Source: Populus alba (lineage: Eukaryota > Streptophyta > Magnoliopsida > Malpighiales > Salicaceae). From it: a stretch of 64,000 bases of DNA. The notes beneath the pieces were generated by a model. The model was given only the letters and a program-made list of their open reading frames with translations, did not search any database and was not told where the DNA came from. Within the stretch, counting starts at the first letter, position 1. Each line of letters opens with the position of its first letter. Where the stretch lies: positions 48,144,697-48,208,696 of the forward strand of contig NC_133284.1 of NCBI RefSeq assembly GCF_005239225.2. Reading direction: 5' to 3'. The position numbers and the translations under genes are program-made. Of this stretch, positions 25,089-36,029 are shown in pieces.

Positions 25089-26790
25089 CTGAGAAGAGAA
25101 TGTTGAGGTTTTTCAAAGCCACCTTCAGAGGTCCTAAAGAAGAAAGTGTTGAACACTTCAGGTTTTGGCCTGTTTAGCTCCCAAGTTTTTTAACACAGCT
25201 TTTATCACACTAACATACTGGTATGGTTGGAGCTCATGACAGAAGGGTTAACAACCTCATAGCACCTTTTCGTAGCATTTTTATACTTCTTTTCACTGCT
25301 TTTATCAGAAGCTGGAAGCATGACTAATGGTTTGTCCAAAGGTGGCAATGCCATTCGAGCAGTATTTCCAATTCTCGATAGGAAAAGTGAGATTGATCCA
25401 AATAACTCGTTGGGTACTTCAAACATCAAGAGAAAGCTAAACATCCAAGTGGAGCTCAACAATGTCTTTGCATATCCAACAAGACTAGATCAAATGATCT
25501 TCAATGTCTTGAACCTTAAAATTGATGCAGGGAAGACAGTGGCACTGGTGGGGCCAAGTGGTTCTGGAAAATATACCATCATTGGACTTGTTGAAAGGTT
25601 TTATGATTCCTTGAAAGGAGCAGTTTTTATTCCTCTAAAGGTGGGGATGAGCAAAAAAAATTGAAAAAACCAAGAAAACCAGAAAAAAAAAAAAAAACAT
25701 AAAAAAATTAAACCGTGAAAAAAAACCGATTAAAATTTTGAAAAAAACTGACCGGTTCGGTTCGGTTTTGGTTTTACAAGCCTAAAACTGAAAAAACCAA
25801 ACCGAACCTAAACAGAAAAAAACAAAAAAAAAAACCAACCCAAACCGAGCCAAAACTGAAAAAACCAAGTCAAACCGAAAAAAATCGAGCCGAACTGGTC
25901 TGAACCGGTTTTTGTCCTAAAAACCGAACTGAACCGAACCCGGCCGGTTCGAACTGGTTTCAGTTTTTTTTGGAATTTTTTTTTTAATTTGATTATTTTT
26001 TTGATAAAAATCAAACAGGACAAAAAATGATCATTAAGGAGATAACGAGCTTCAATTTGAGAGCTCTAGGATCTCATATTGCACTAGTCAGTCAAGAACA
26101 ACACTCTTAGCTGGAACTATCCGTGAAAATATTGCCTATGGTAGAGAGGATGCAAGAGAATCTGAGATACGAAAGGCTGCAGTTCTTGCTACTGCACAAC
26201 AATTTATCAGGTATATTGCAGTCAAAAAAATAAAAACCCCTTCTCAGCCATGTTCCTATGGGTAGTCCTAATTTTTCAGACATAGTTTCATGCTTTGGCA
26301 GGGAAAAAAAAAACTAAAATCCTTTGCCTTGTTTGATTTAACAAGCTACAAAAAGGAAGCTATTAATCTTTTGTTTGTGCTTTTTTTTCAGTGGAATGAA
26401 AGATGGGTATGATACCTACTGTGGAGAAAGAGGATTTCAGCTATCAGGAGGTCAAAAACAGGGGATTGCACTTGCTCATGCAATCCTGAAGAATCTACTA
26501 ATCCTGTTCTTGGACGAGGCAACCAGCACATGACAGTGTGTCAGAGAGCTTAGTTCAAGAGTCACTTGAGAGGTTGATGGTTGACAGCTCGTGTGTAGCT
26601 ATTGCTCACAGACTATCAACAAATCAGAAATCCAACTGCATTGCAGTATCAAGAAAGGAAAGGTTGCAGAACAAGGCTGCCACAAAGAACTTCTCGCATT
26701 AGGTCGCGATGGAGCATTCTACTTTGTTACAGAACCAGAAACGGGCAGCTCCCTTTTTCATGGAAGCAGAATCACTGTAAGAAACTACAT
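25089..26790 (+). pseudogene. ABCB-type transporter, pseudogene copy 2 (C-terminal half only)
   Basis: TMD1, NBD1 and the start of TMD2 are absent. 25089-25300 carries decayed TMD2 (EKRMLRFFKATFRGPKEESV, then SSQFFNTAFITLTYWYG in a shifted frame). 25320-25629 encodes the linker and start of NBD2 with Walker A GPSGSGKYT (the usual Ser is Tyr). The exon is then split by an insertion (25630-26042) and resumes at 26043 with SHIALVSQE. 26391-26790 holds the remaining NBD2 block: signature LSGGQKQG, a broken Walker B region, and several frameshifts (for example in 'accagcacatgacagtg', where a few bases are lost against copy 1). Position 26415-26420 keeps TAC where copy 1 has its TAA stop, so that stop arose in copy 1 after the duplication. 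Not functional. Confidence 0.87.
25630..26042. mobile_element. GGTTCGGTTTT-rich insertion inside ABCB copy 2
   Basis: The NBD2 exon is interrupted after GTTTTTATT and resumes at about 26043; copy 1 (22830-22860) is uninterrupted. The insert starts near 'ggtggggatgagcaaaaaaa', is full of 'aaccgaaccgaaa' and 'cggttcggttcggttttgg' motifs on both strands, and ends near aaaaaatgatcattaag. Such sequences are common in plant genomes as small non-autonomous elements; the class is not established here. About nine exon bases are missing at the site. Confidence 0.6.
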
Positions 26791-26829
26791 GATACAATGC
26801 AATAAGATTGCTTACTGTCAGGAATAGCA

Positions 26830-29286
26830 AGATTTTTGAAGCAGAGTCTGAAAATCCATAGTGCCGCAACTTCAATTTAGCATGCTACATGTTCCTCAAG
26901 CTCAGAAATCATGCTTCTAATTAAAACAAAATTAAACGAAATCATTAGTATTAGATCATGGGAAGAAAATTATGTTTTCCACTTGAGGTAAATGTCAGTT
27001 CTTGCCGTGCTTATGACATATGACAGCACCCTGCTATGCTTCATTCCTTGTAGAAAACGTGTACGAAAAATCCACAAATTTCTCATACTTTCACTTCATC
27101 GCAGTTTGCATTGCATTCTCGTAATCATAAAAGAAAGAATTGCGGGAAATTACCATTTCAAGTCAGTTTTTTTTTCTTTTTTTTTTCATCTAAATAAAGC
27201 CACAATATAATACAATGAAATTCCATCTTTGACTTCATATGCTTCATTCAAGTATCTCTTGAATTCGATACCCTATCTAATTTTAGCTCGAAGATATCTT
27301 TTCCAATAAATCTGAAATAAAATATGATGATCATTGTTATCAGCCAAGCCATTCTACCCCAGAACTGAGAGTATTCGTGGGGCAGATAGTGTATTTTAAA
27401 TAAAGATGACCTCTTCTAGGGTATGAATATGTATGAACCATTTCCCAATGAAGTTGCATTGCCAAGAAATTTCGACATAAAACCTCGTGCATCAACAGGC
27501 GTGCCCAGAAATTTCCTGCATAACCGTACTTGAAAATAATAAAGCAAAGGCGTGTCACTGCAGCTTAAAATTACAAGGAAAGGGGTTATGATTTCTGTGA
27601 AATTGCAAGGAAAATGGTAGGTGCCTTCTTGTTTCAATCTTTAATCCATGGCAAAACTTTGAAACCAACATCCAATTACTCGCTTTCCTCGGTCAATCAA
27701 CAAAGTCTTCTTTTCACATGTCAGGATACGAATCTCGGCCCCCATGACAACGACAGTGAACCTTTTTCTCTCTGTTCACACCTTCAATCATTTTTTTTAT
27801 AGCCAAGTTCGTCGTTACACATTAACAAAAGCACCCACGAACAGGGGATGGTTTTAGTGATCACAATTGTTATTTGTTTTTAACTTTCTGATAGTACACT
27901 GGGATGCTGGAAGTCTAGCTGTTCGTAAAATCAGATACTTTAACTATCAGTCCAACCCTGTTTGTTCAAATTCTCGCTACCAGAACAAAAAAAAAAAAAA
28001 CCTTCAGTGCACCATTACTCAGCTTGATTGAAAGTGAAATCTAGATTACATAAATTTGAAACCCAGTAGCACAATAAAAAAATTTAAAATAAAAAAATAA
28101 TAATTTAATACAGCAATAACAAACATGCTCTTAAAATGTTCATTGCAGCTCTGATGTTTTACCAGGATCTAACGTCAGTGAGTCATGCACAGGATTATCA
28201 TGCTTTCACTTTAGATAGCACTTTCAGATCCCTAGCAGAGCTGGAGGACCTGGTCTGCCACACAAGAGACGTCCTCGTAAATTCTCTGGTAATTGCTTGT
28301 TGAAAAACATTTACCATTATCATCAGCATATTGTACTTCAAAAGCCCATATCTTGTCTTTAACGAAGAGTAGGGAATCTAATGCAAGCAGCAACGCAACT
28401 ATTTTCTTTCACAAATTACCATATCATTGCTTAAAAGAGTAAGAAAATGAGTTTTTTTGCTCAAAATGAGTATCCAACAATCATAGTTATACGACCCAAC
28501 CAGGGTCGAACATGCCAAGGACTTGAGTCACAAGTTGACTCCTAGATCGGCGAGTCAACCCAAGATACGTAGTCAATAAGTTGCTAAGATGACCCATCCG
28601 TTAAGGTTTATAACAATGCCAACAATGAGGTGAAAAGGCGAATAGAAAAGATGCTTAAATGGGGAAAACAGCCATTTTGGGTGACCAATTTTCTTTCCAA
28701 CAGACAGCATATGGTCTAAGAAAACTTGTATATGGGGAAAGATAAAAGGCCTGCTTTAGAACCATGATTCCCAGCTATGTGAGCCATTCATCAAGCAAAC
28801 CCTATTGTCTTGAATAGAAAATAAGAACATCAAGCAAGCTTAGCATGCAGACCCTCGTTCTGATCTGTGAAAAAAACCCTCTCATCTCATGTAATCATCA
28901 CCTCAAAACTAAATAAGGGGACTGCAGCCCACAAGTTTAAGCATACACTCACTCCAACCATTGATTAGCTCATGAAGCAGACCATTCTAAAAGAAAAATG
29001 GTGGAATGTTTATAAGCTGGCCTTAGCATCTGGTAGCAGAATATTTTCACCAGAAATGAAACTTGTATGCTTCAATACATCACTGGCAAATCCATCACAA
29101 TATGGTCAAATCGATTTCAATACTAAAAAAATAAACCACAACTTCCATGTATAAATTGCAGATACAATCTGTTAGTGACAACAACAACAGCAACAAAAGG
29201 ATTTCCAAGAAATAAAAATATATATAAAAAAATCATCACAAAATCCAAACATGCTACAAGAAAGTATAAATAATGCCATCTAAAAA
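26830..29286. other. Intergenic
   Basis: No gene recognised. A short stretch at 28483-28620 (catagttatacgacccaacc) resembles the left end of the CCGGGT-rich TIR element and is probably a relic. 28070-28110 is low-complexity A/T. The 3' UTR of the LEA_2 gene presumably lies just left of 29287. Confidence 0.5.
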
Positions 29287-29910
29287 TCACCAAAAACCAA
29301 GCAAGCCTAAAACCAAGAAATTAACAAGAAAAACTCCCATTTGCCAGTAATAGCTCCTAATCTTATTTGCATTAGACTTGAGCTTTAAATCTTTGCGGTT
29401 GACTTTAAAAACGGTACCATTGACTTCAAAATCAAGCCCTACCCTGATCTTATCCCTCTTAGTTTTGAACATAAGAATCTTGTACCTCACTGAAGTAGCC
29501 AAATCCACCCTGAAAAACGTCGTCGAACCATTTACAGGAATCGCCTGGACAACCACTTTCCGGTCAAAATTTGAAATGGTAGAATTCTTTGTAGCCTTCT
29601 TTTTATGCCCCTGATAAAACTTTGGTATAGTCGAATTCCCAATAAAGTGGGACCTATTTCGACTGTCGAAAAATGTAACGTTTATAGGATCATAGTACAC
29701 ACCCTTGTCTTTGTTGGTGTTTTTAAACCTAAGTTCAAACTCAGGGGTTGTAAGGTTTGAGGTTTGGTTAAGAGGAATATAAAATTTTGTAAGTAGACAA
29801 TCAGGTGATGAAGTACGTAAGCTGAGCCACATAAAAAGTGATGTGAGCCCTAAAGTGAATATGAAGCTACAACAGCACCTACAACAACCACCTCCACCGG
29901 TATCCGGCAT
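29287..29910 (-). CDS. LEA_2 / NDR1-HIN1-like (NHL) membrane protein, 207 aa
   Basis: Members of this family sit in the plasma membrane or at plasmodesmata and are linked to defence and stress responses. The protein begins MPDTGGGGCCRCCC, a short cysteine-rich cytosolic tail. One membrane anchor follows (about residues 14-31, SFIFTLGLTSLFMWLSL), then an extracytosolic LEA_2-type beta domain with many N-X-S/T sites (NQT, NLT, NVT, NST, NGS, NGT). The C-terminal hydrophobic stretch (VFLVNFLVLGLLGFW) is seen in some NHLs and can serve as a GPI signal or second anchor. I chose the ATG at 29908-29910. The frame stays open up to 30069, but a TATA box at 30037-30042 would place the transcription start downstream of the longer start. 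Single exon, no lesions. Confidence 0.88.
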   Translation of the reverse strand: MPDTGGGGCCRCCCSFIFTLGLTSLFMWLSLRTSSPDCLLTKFYIPLNQTSNLTTPEFELRFKNTNKDKGVYYDPINVTFFDSRNRSHFIGNSTIPKFYQGHKKKATKNSTISNFDRKVVVQAIPVNGSTTFFRVDLATSVRYKILMFKTKRDKIRVGLDFEVNGTVFKVNRKDLKLKSNANKIRSYYWQMGVFLVNFLVLGLLGFW

Positions 29911-30036
29911 GATGAGGTGGTTTTCCGGTGAGGCTGAAAAGGGTTTAAAGGAACGATGGAGGAGATCAAGAAGAGGGAGAGATAGTTTTGTTTGCGTAGA
30001 GAGAATAATTAAAGCTGTGGTCTCTGTTTTTTCTCC

Positions 30037-30042
30037 TTTATA
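30037..30042 (-). promoter_or_regulatory. TATA box of the LEA_2/NHL gene
   Basis: TATAAA on the minus strand (CCTTTATAAAGGAG context, itself a small palindrome). It lies about 130 bp upstream of the chosen ATG, giving a 5' UTR of about 100 nt. It excludes the upstream in-frame ATG at 30069 from the transcript. Confidence 0.65.
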
Positions 30043-30299
30043 AAGGAGAAGAAGGGGTCGAGGGGACACAGTGCACGTTGTAGCTTTCTGTTGGTTTAGA
30101 GATGTGATAAAGGTACATGCAGGTCGTTTTGGTTTTATATCTCGGCCAATGGGATCTTAGGTTGGTGAGAGAAATGAAGAAGCTTGACTATATTGGCCAA
30201 TGAGGTTGCAGGGCAGTGAGAGGAGTGCATGCCTGGCAGGTGAGTCGATTATTGCTCTTTGCCAGTACAAAATCACAGGTACCATTTGATTGATTATCA

Positions 30300-30474
30300 C
30301 CTCAGGTCCTACCTGGCGTCTTACATAAAGTACCTTATAGTATTAATTGATTATTAATATTTTTCACAATGGAATAAAAGGTCTTCTGATTAGTCAGAAT
30401 TAAATATTTATTAGTTCATAAAATATATTAGATAATTACATCTAACATCGTGTTTTGAAAAACAAATATAGTTT

Positions 30475-30519
<45 letters not shown>

Positions 30520-31585
30520 TAACGTTATAAACTAAATTAGAAGAAACGACACCATTGCATATAATAAATATAAATATACATAATTTTATCATGATCCTCT
30601 TTCTCTCTTGTAAACATAACTTTCCTTTCTAGTCTATCACTCTTTTGGAATACGTGACACCAATTAAGAAACACTAAGGGCCAGTTTTTGTAACGTGGTT
30701 AAACTATCACTCTTTTGAAATGGGGTTCAATTTATATTTTTTAAAAATTAAATTTTATTATTTAAAATTAATATTTTTTAATATTTTAAATCGTTTTGAT
30801 AAGTTAATATAAAAAATAATTTTTAAAAAATAAAAAAATAATTTTAATATATTTTTAAATACAAAACACTTTAAATCGTTATCACATGCTCTAAATTTAA
30901 AATAAAATCTTTGCTTTTTTTATAGCATTGGATTCTAATTAACACACATATATAGATATATTTCAATGGATGTTGTTATGGAAATAATAAGAACTTCCAG
31001 TTAGGGTTACTGTTCCAAAGCTATAAACACGAACGAGGAGGATAAAGACCGTCCAGGCTTGCGACGGAGGAAGCAGTCCATGAGAATATTGTCTTCTGCG
31101 CACCAGCTAGCGAACCCTGCATGCTAAGAGGATGCCAAGACTAGAGGGTCAATTAATGCAAGTAGAGAGACCTGAATCCCTTCCTTTATCTGGGAACCAC
31201 GGCGGCAAATCATTCTTGGCTTTCTTCTTCTTCTTGCTTGTGGCTTGAACGGAGGGAGGAGACGGCGAATGAATCCGTGGTTGGCTTCTTCTGTCTGCCA
31301 ACGCTTTGCTTGCATTATTGCTCTCCTTCTCTCACTTTTTTTCTTTTTCCTGTAGAAGCAGTTTGTGGATATATTTTAGGCTTTTTAGCTCCTGTAATTT
31401 AGCATAGAAACCGTCTTGTTTGACGATTTCCGTTGGATCTCTTGCAATTCAACATGGCATTGTTTATTTCATTTGCTCGAGGTTTTCCGACCACAATCGA
31501 TCCTTGTCTGCACCCATTCCCGTGTCTCGGAGGAGTACTCAGTTGGCATTGTATATTTGTTTTTATACTTGCGTAACACACGTAC
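30300..31585. other. AT-rich intergenic with (TA)n microsatellite
   Basis: 30478-30516 is a TA dinucleotide run. 30720-30860 is A/T-rich with dispersed-repeat character. A weak candidate exon on the minus strand at 31120-31320 is discussed under rejected items. No supported gene. Confidence 0.55.
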
Positions 31586-31599
31586 GGTCTTTGTTTTTT

Positions 31600-31811
31600 T
31601 TTTTTTTTTTTTTTGTTTTTTTTTGTAACCCGGGGTGTCCGGGCCAGCTTACGCGCACCACGACTATTCCCCGGGCCCACTGAACATCCTGCAAGCCCAG
31701 TAGGCAGGTAAGACACCGCGGGGGTGACAGGCTGGTACTCTTGAGGATCGAACCCAGGACCTTCGCAAAGACAAGCTTTGTTGTTGACTAATAGGCTAGA
31801 ACTTCAAGTGT
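31600..31811 (-). mobile_element. tRNA-derived SINE with A-rich tail
   Basis: Read on the minus strand, it has a pol III A box (TAGCCTATTAGT, 31787-31798), a B box (GGGTTCGATCC, 31745-31755) about 40 nt further, a body rich in CCCGGG-like motifs and a 3' A-rich tail (the T run at 31594-31626). It is flanked by direct repeats 'ggtctttgtttttt' at 31586-31599 and 31812-31825, the expected LINE-type target-site duplication, although poly-T makes the left edge fuzzy. No coding capacity. Resembles the Au-like plant SINEs. Confidence 0.85.
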
Positions 31812-32023
31812 GGTCTTTGTTTTTTCTTGTTTGTAGTGATCGATTGCACTTTAGTTATTAAAATTATTATAATAATAAACATATAAGTAATGATTAACTT
31901 TTATTTTGAAGTCAAAATATGTGATTTAAAGTGTAATGAACTTGTTAAAACTTTAGCTGATGTCTGGGGGTATTTTTATTTTTTTTGTTATGATTTTATT
32001 TTTGTTATAATCATGTTCAGGGC

Positions 32024-34560
32024 TGTGTAAATCACCTGCTCAAAATTTGAAAATCAGGTTTAAATAGTGTAATCCTCGGCAGAAAATAAATAATTATGAG
32101 GAAGATTATTATAGTTTGGGGTGAAAGTCCCCAATAATTAGATTAAAAATTTTAAACAAAAAAAATAATTAATTGGTATGCAAAAAAATATGAACGACTG
32201 GATAATTGATAAAAAATAACATATCAAATAATTACCGGTGACATTGTTGTAAATAAGTAAAAATTGCCCCCTTGATGAGGCTGACAACCATGAATGGTGA
32301 TAAAGACTTCAAATTTTCTCTTATTTTTTTAGTTTATGCTTGTTTCTCTCAAGATTATGGGTTTGGGATATGATTTCAAGTAAATTCTATAAAAGAACGA
32401 ATCTAAAGTAGAAAACCTTAGAGACAGGAAATAGTGTAAACCAAGGTTAAATAATGTAATTTTCAATAAAAAAAAATAATAATTAATAGGAAAATTATTA
32501 TCACCAGGGGTGAAAATCCCTAGTAAATTAGCTTAAAATTTTCATATAAAACAAAGTAATAAATTTGCAAGCGGAAAGTATTGAAGGTTAGGTGATTAAT
32601 AAAAATTAATACATGGGACAATTAATAGTCCCATTGTTATAAATATACAAGGCAAACAATTTCCCTTCTTTTTTATTGAGGTTGACGATTATGAATGGTG
32701 AGGGAGATTTCAAACTTTCTCTTATTTCTTCATTTTATGCTTGTTTTTCTTGAGATTAAGGGTTTTGGGAGTGATTTCAAGTAAATTATACTAAAGGAAC
32801 CAATCTAAGTTAGAAAACCTTAGAGATATAACACTACCAGAAATTCGCTTAATACCAACAGATTTACCGACAAAATATTTCTGTCGATAATTTGAGGTTG
32901 AACTTACCGACGGAATTTTTTCCGTCTGTAATTTCGTCGGTATATATCGACGGAAACATTCGGTCGGTAGTTACCGACTGAATTATGGATAGAAAGTTCA
33001 GAATTAAAAAAAAAGATGGTTCGCTGATATGGAGGTTTTTGCAGGTGATTTTTGCCGACAGAATCACTGAGGGATTCAAAACGGCAGTTCCGTACGGTGA
33101 CGGACCAATTCACCCGTTTAAAATGCCGAAAAAATTACCGAGGGATTCAAAATGGCAGATCCATATTGTAAGGTGTCAATTTTTCCATCAGAATAGCCGA
33201 CGGACGCACCGAAGGAATACGTTCGTCGGTGAAACCGTCAGAAAAAGTTAATATATGCCCACTTTGCCGACCCTCTCCTCCCTATTTCTCCTTTTTCTTT
33301 CTCATCCCAACTCTCACCATCAGCAAACAACCACCCCCCAAAAAAAAATCTCTCTCTTCTCAGCACAATAGGTTATATTTCTTGAAGTTTTATGGTCACA
33401 ATATCCGTGTTCTGATTTACCAATGAATTTTATTAATTTTTGTAAGTAATTCTATCTTTTTAAATTTTAACATTTAAATGTCAATTTTATTGTTTTTTTA
33501 GTATATGTATTTTGTTAGTAGATGCACATGTTTTATTGTTATTTCTCAAACAAATTTATAGTATATGAATGTATAATTTTATACTTGTTATGGCTTGTTT
33601 TAGATTTTGTAAGATTGTATTTGTTTGTAAATTGTTAAAACTTTATGGAATTACTGAATTACATGTGTTGTTTTGAAATAATTAATAACTTGCTTAATGG
33701 GTCCGTTTTAAGTTTTATCAATGGTATTGCGGAGTTGTAATTTCTGTAAATTTATATGTATTAATTTGTATGGACGTTGATAATTGATAATGAATATTTA
33801 ATATTTATGAGAAGTTGTGATTGGTTTGTTGGATAATCTCGAAGTAAACCAATATTTTTGCAAGTTTATTTACCTAACATAGTTAATTAATACATGTTGT
33901 CATCATAATTTTATAAATGTTCGATATAAGTCATGGATGATCGTTCATGAATGTATCGAGATTCACCCAAAGGATTGCGGAGGATGAATTATTGTAATGG
34001 GGTTTAGGGTTTTATTACCTTAGAGAGAGGAAATAGTGTAAACCAAGGTTAAATAATGTAATCCTTAGTTAAAAAAAATTAATAGGAAAATTATTATGAT
34101 TAGGGGTGAAAATCCTTAGTAAATTAGCTTAAAATTTTCATACAAAACAAATTAATAAATTTGCACGTGGAAAGTACTGAAGGTTAGGTGATTGATAGAA
34201 ATTAATACGTGGGACAATTAATAGTCTCATTGTTATAAATAAGGCAAAAAATTTCCCTTCTTTCAATTGAGGTTGACAATTATAAATTATGACTTTTTCT
34301 TATTTCTTCATTTTGTGCTTGTTTTTCTCGAGATTAAGGGTTTGGGGAGTGATTTCAAATAAATTATACTAAAGGAACCAATCTAAGTTAGAAAAACTTA
34401 AGAGATATAGAGAGTTTGAAAGTTGTAAAATAAAGAGAGAAAGCTTTAGATTTTGGAGAAGAATAAAGAGATTCTTGGGGAATTTGGTAAGAACTCTTTA
34501 AATTGAGTTGAGTTAACAAAGGTAAGGAACTTATCTTCATGCAATCACACTTTTTTTTTT
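32024..34560 (+). repeat. Left LTR region with three copies of a ~400-bp unit
   Basis: The unit 'aaatagtgtaa ... gacaattaatagt ... gaaccaatctaagttagaaaacctta' appears at about 32040-32415, 32425-32828 and 34020-34400. The right LTR (38983-39480) has it once. It starts TGTGTAAATCACC, comparable to TGTGAACACCC at 38983. A CACTA-like sequence separates units 2 and 3. Confidence 0.72.
32832..34010 (+). mobile_element. CACTA (En/Spm)-like 5' end inserted in the LTR
   Basis: CACTACCAGAAATTCGC at 32832 is a typical CACTA terminus. It is followed by clustered subterminal motifs in both orientations (ccgacggaa, tcgtcggta, gtcggtagttaccgac) up to about 33240. The expected mirror terminus with TGGTAGTG was not found before LTR homology resumes near 34015, so the element is truncated at its other end or the boundary is wrong. 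No transposase frame. Confidence 0.6.
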
Positions 34561-36029
34561 TTAATGGAGGGGAAGAAAACCCCCAAATCCTAAATTCTAG
34601 GGTTTATAAAGAAATTTGGGGAAAGGGCTGTTTGATAGAAGTTTGGTTAAAATTGGCATGAAATGAGAGAATAAGGGTAATTTCGAGGAAGATTGAAACA
34701 TAAACATGGGTTCCTTTTTAGTAAAGTGGCTAGCCTAAGGTAAAAAAATTAAAAAGAGTTGGATTTGGTTAATTTTGTGTACATAAAATGTTAATTGAGG
34801 TTTTGCTAAACTGGGCCTTAAAATGAAAAAAGAAAAAGAAAAAGATTTTTGCTTGTTTTATACAATCTAATCCTTACAAAAAAAAAAAAAGCATTTTTAT
34901 TCATAAAAAAGAGAGAAAAAAATTTTAACCATTGTTTTAGAAATTGTTTTGTATTTCTTTGTATTTTTTGTGGAATTTATAACAAGTTTGTAAAATTCCT
35001 TAGGAATTTGGTCAATATGTTAATAACTTTATTTTTTTTCTTTTGAAAATTAATAGTTAATATTCTGGTATAAATGTTGGACCTACAAGTAGACTGATAT
35101 TTAAATATCAGAAGTTGACTAGGAAGTTCTCATAATTTTTTTGAATATCCACAAATTTTAATTCGGAGTATTTTTCAACACAATATACGAGTTATAAAAA
35201 ATGCCTTTGCTTTTCAGGATAGGTGAACCTTATCAGGATACTTATATTGATTCTTCTATAAAGATTTATCTAGGTATACGAGCCCATAATAAATTTGAAA
35301 TTAATATCAGTTTTGTTCATGAGCATAAACCTTTGTTTTAAACTATAAACGAGCCATTGGCTAGGAACCTATCAACACCTTTAAACCATATATTGACTAC
35401 ACAATGCAACTTACCTCAGGTAAAGTGTTCTAAGGGTGTTAATACATTTCCTAGTCATAACCAGTCCCTTTATGATAAGACCAATCCATCTAGGTCTCTT
35501 AATGACTCTAAACCAAACAATTAGATGCCGACTTCTTGACCTCGACATCTAGCCATGTTGTGAGCTCACGTGCGACAACCTTGATAATATAGAAGGGGTA
35601 AAGAACAAGAGTTTCTTGCTCTTGACATGGAAGCATGATTGTATTAGAGTAAAAGTGACATTTCCAAGACCTATCCATCTTTGCTTCTATTATAGTTCCC
35701 ATCGTGCAATACCAGATTAGGAGGTTAATGGATGAGCTTAGATAAGAGCTCGTTTAGTCACCTTTTACCTAAAGATAGTTTGAGAGCTAGTAGAGGTTGC
35801 CTAGTCTTTAGAGGCAACATTGGATAAAGAATAACAAAAGAAGCTTAGGTAGGAACATATACCTAGAAAGTGAGTGTTACTTTTACAGTGAACCATGATA
35901 TTTTACGAGAAATTGTTTGAATCAAGCCCTAGTCTAGAGCTAACAACATTTTGTTATTGTAGTCTGGATGAAAAGGGAGTCAATAAGACTTACTTAATTA
36001 GGAGCGAGCACTAATAAATGTCAATTTTG
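34561..36029 (+). other. Internal region of the chromovirus without readable gag
   Basis: AT-rich. I could not recognise gag or a convincing primer-binding site in any frame. Probably decayed beyond visual recognition. Confidence 0.5.

Noticed and set aside
29911..30069. Longer N-terminus of the NHL protein from the ATG at 30069
   Set aside because: A TATA box lies within it, and the extra 53 residues do not resemble the family.
31120..31330. Candidate minus-strand exon (frame containing KKKKKAKNDLPPWFPDKGRD)
   Set aside because: Looks protein-like, but no neighbouring exons, no start and no family I recognise; left as unsupported.
31745..31798. Possible tRNA gene because of A and B boxes
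   Set aside because: No cloverleaf or acceptor stem; an A-rich tail and flanking duplications show a SINE.
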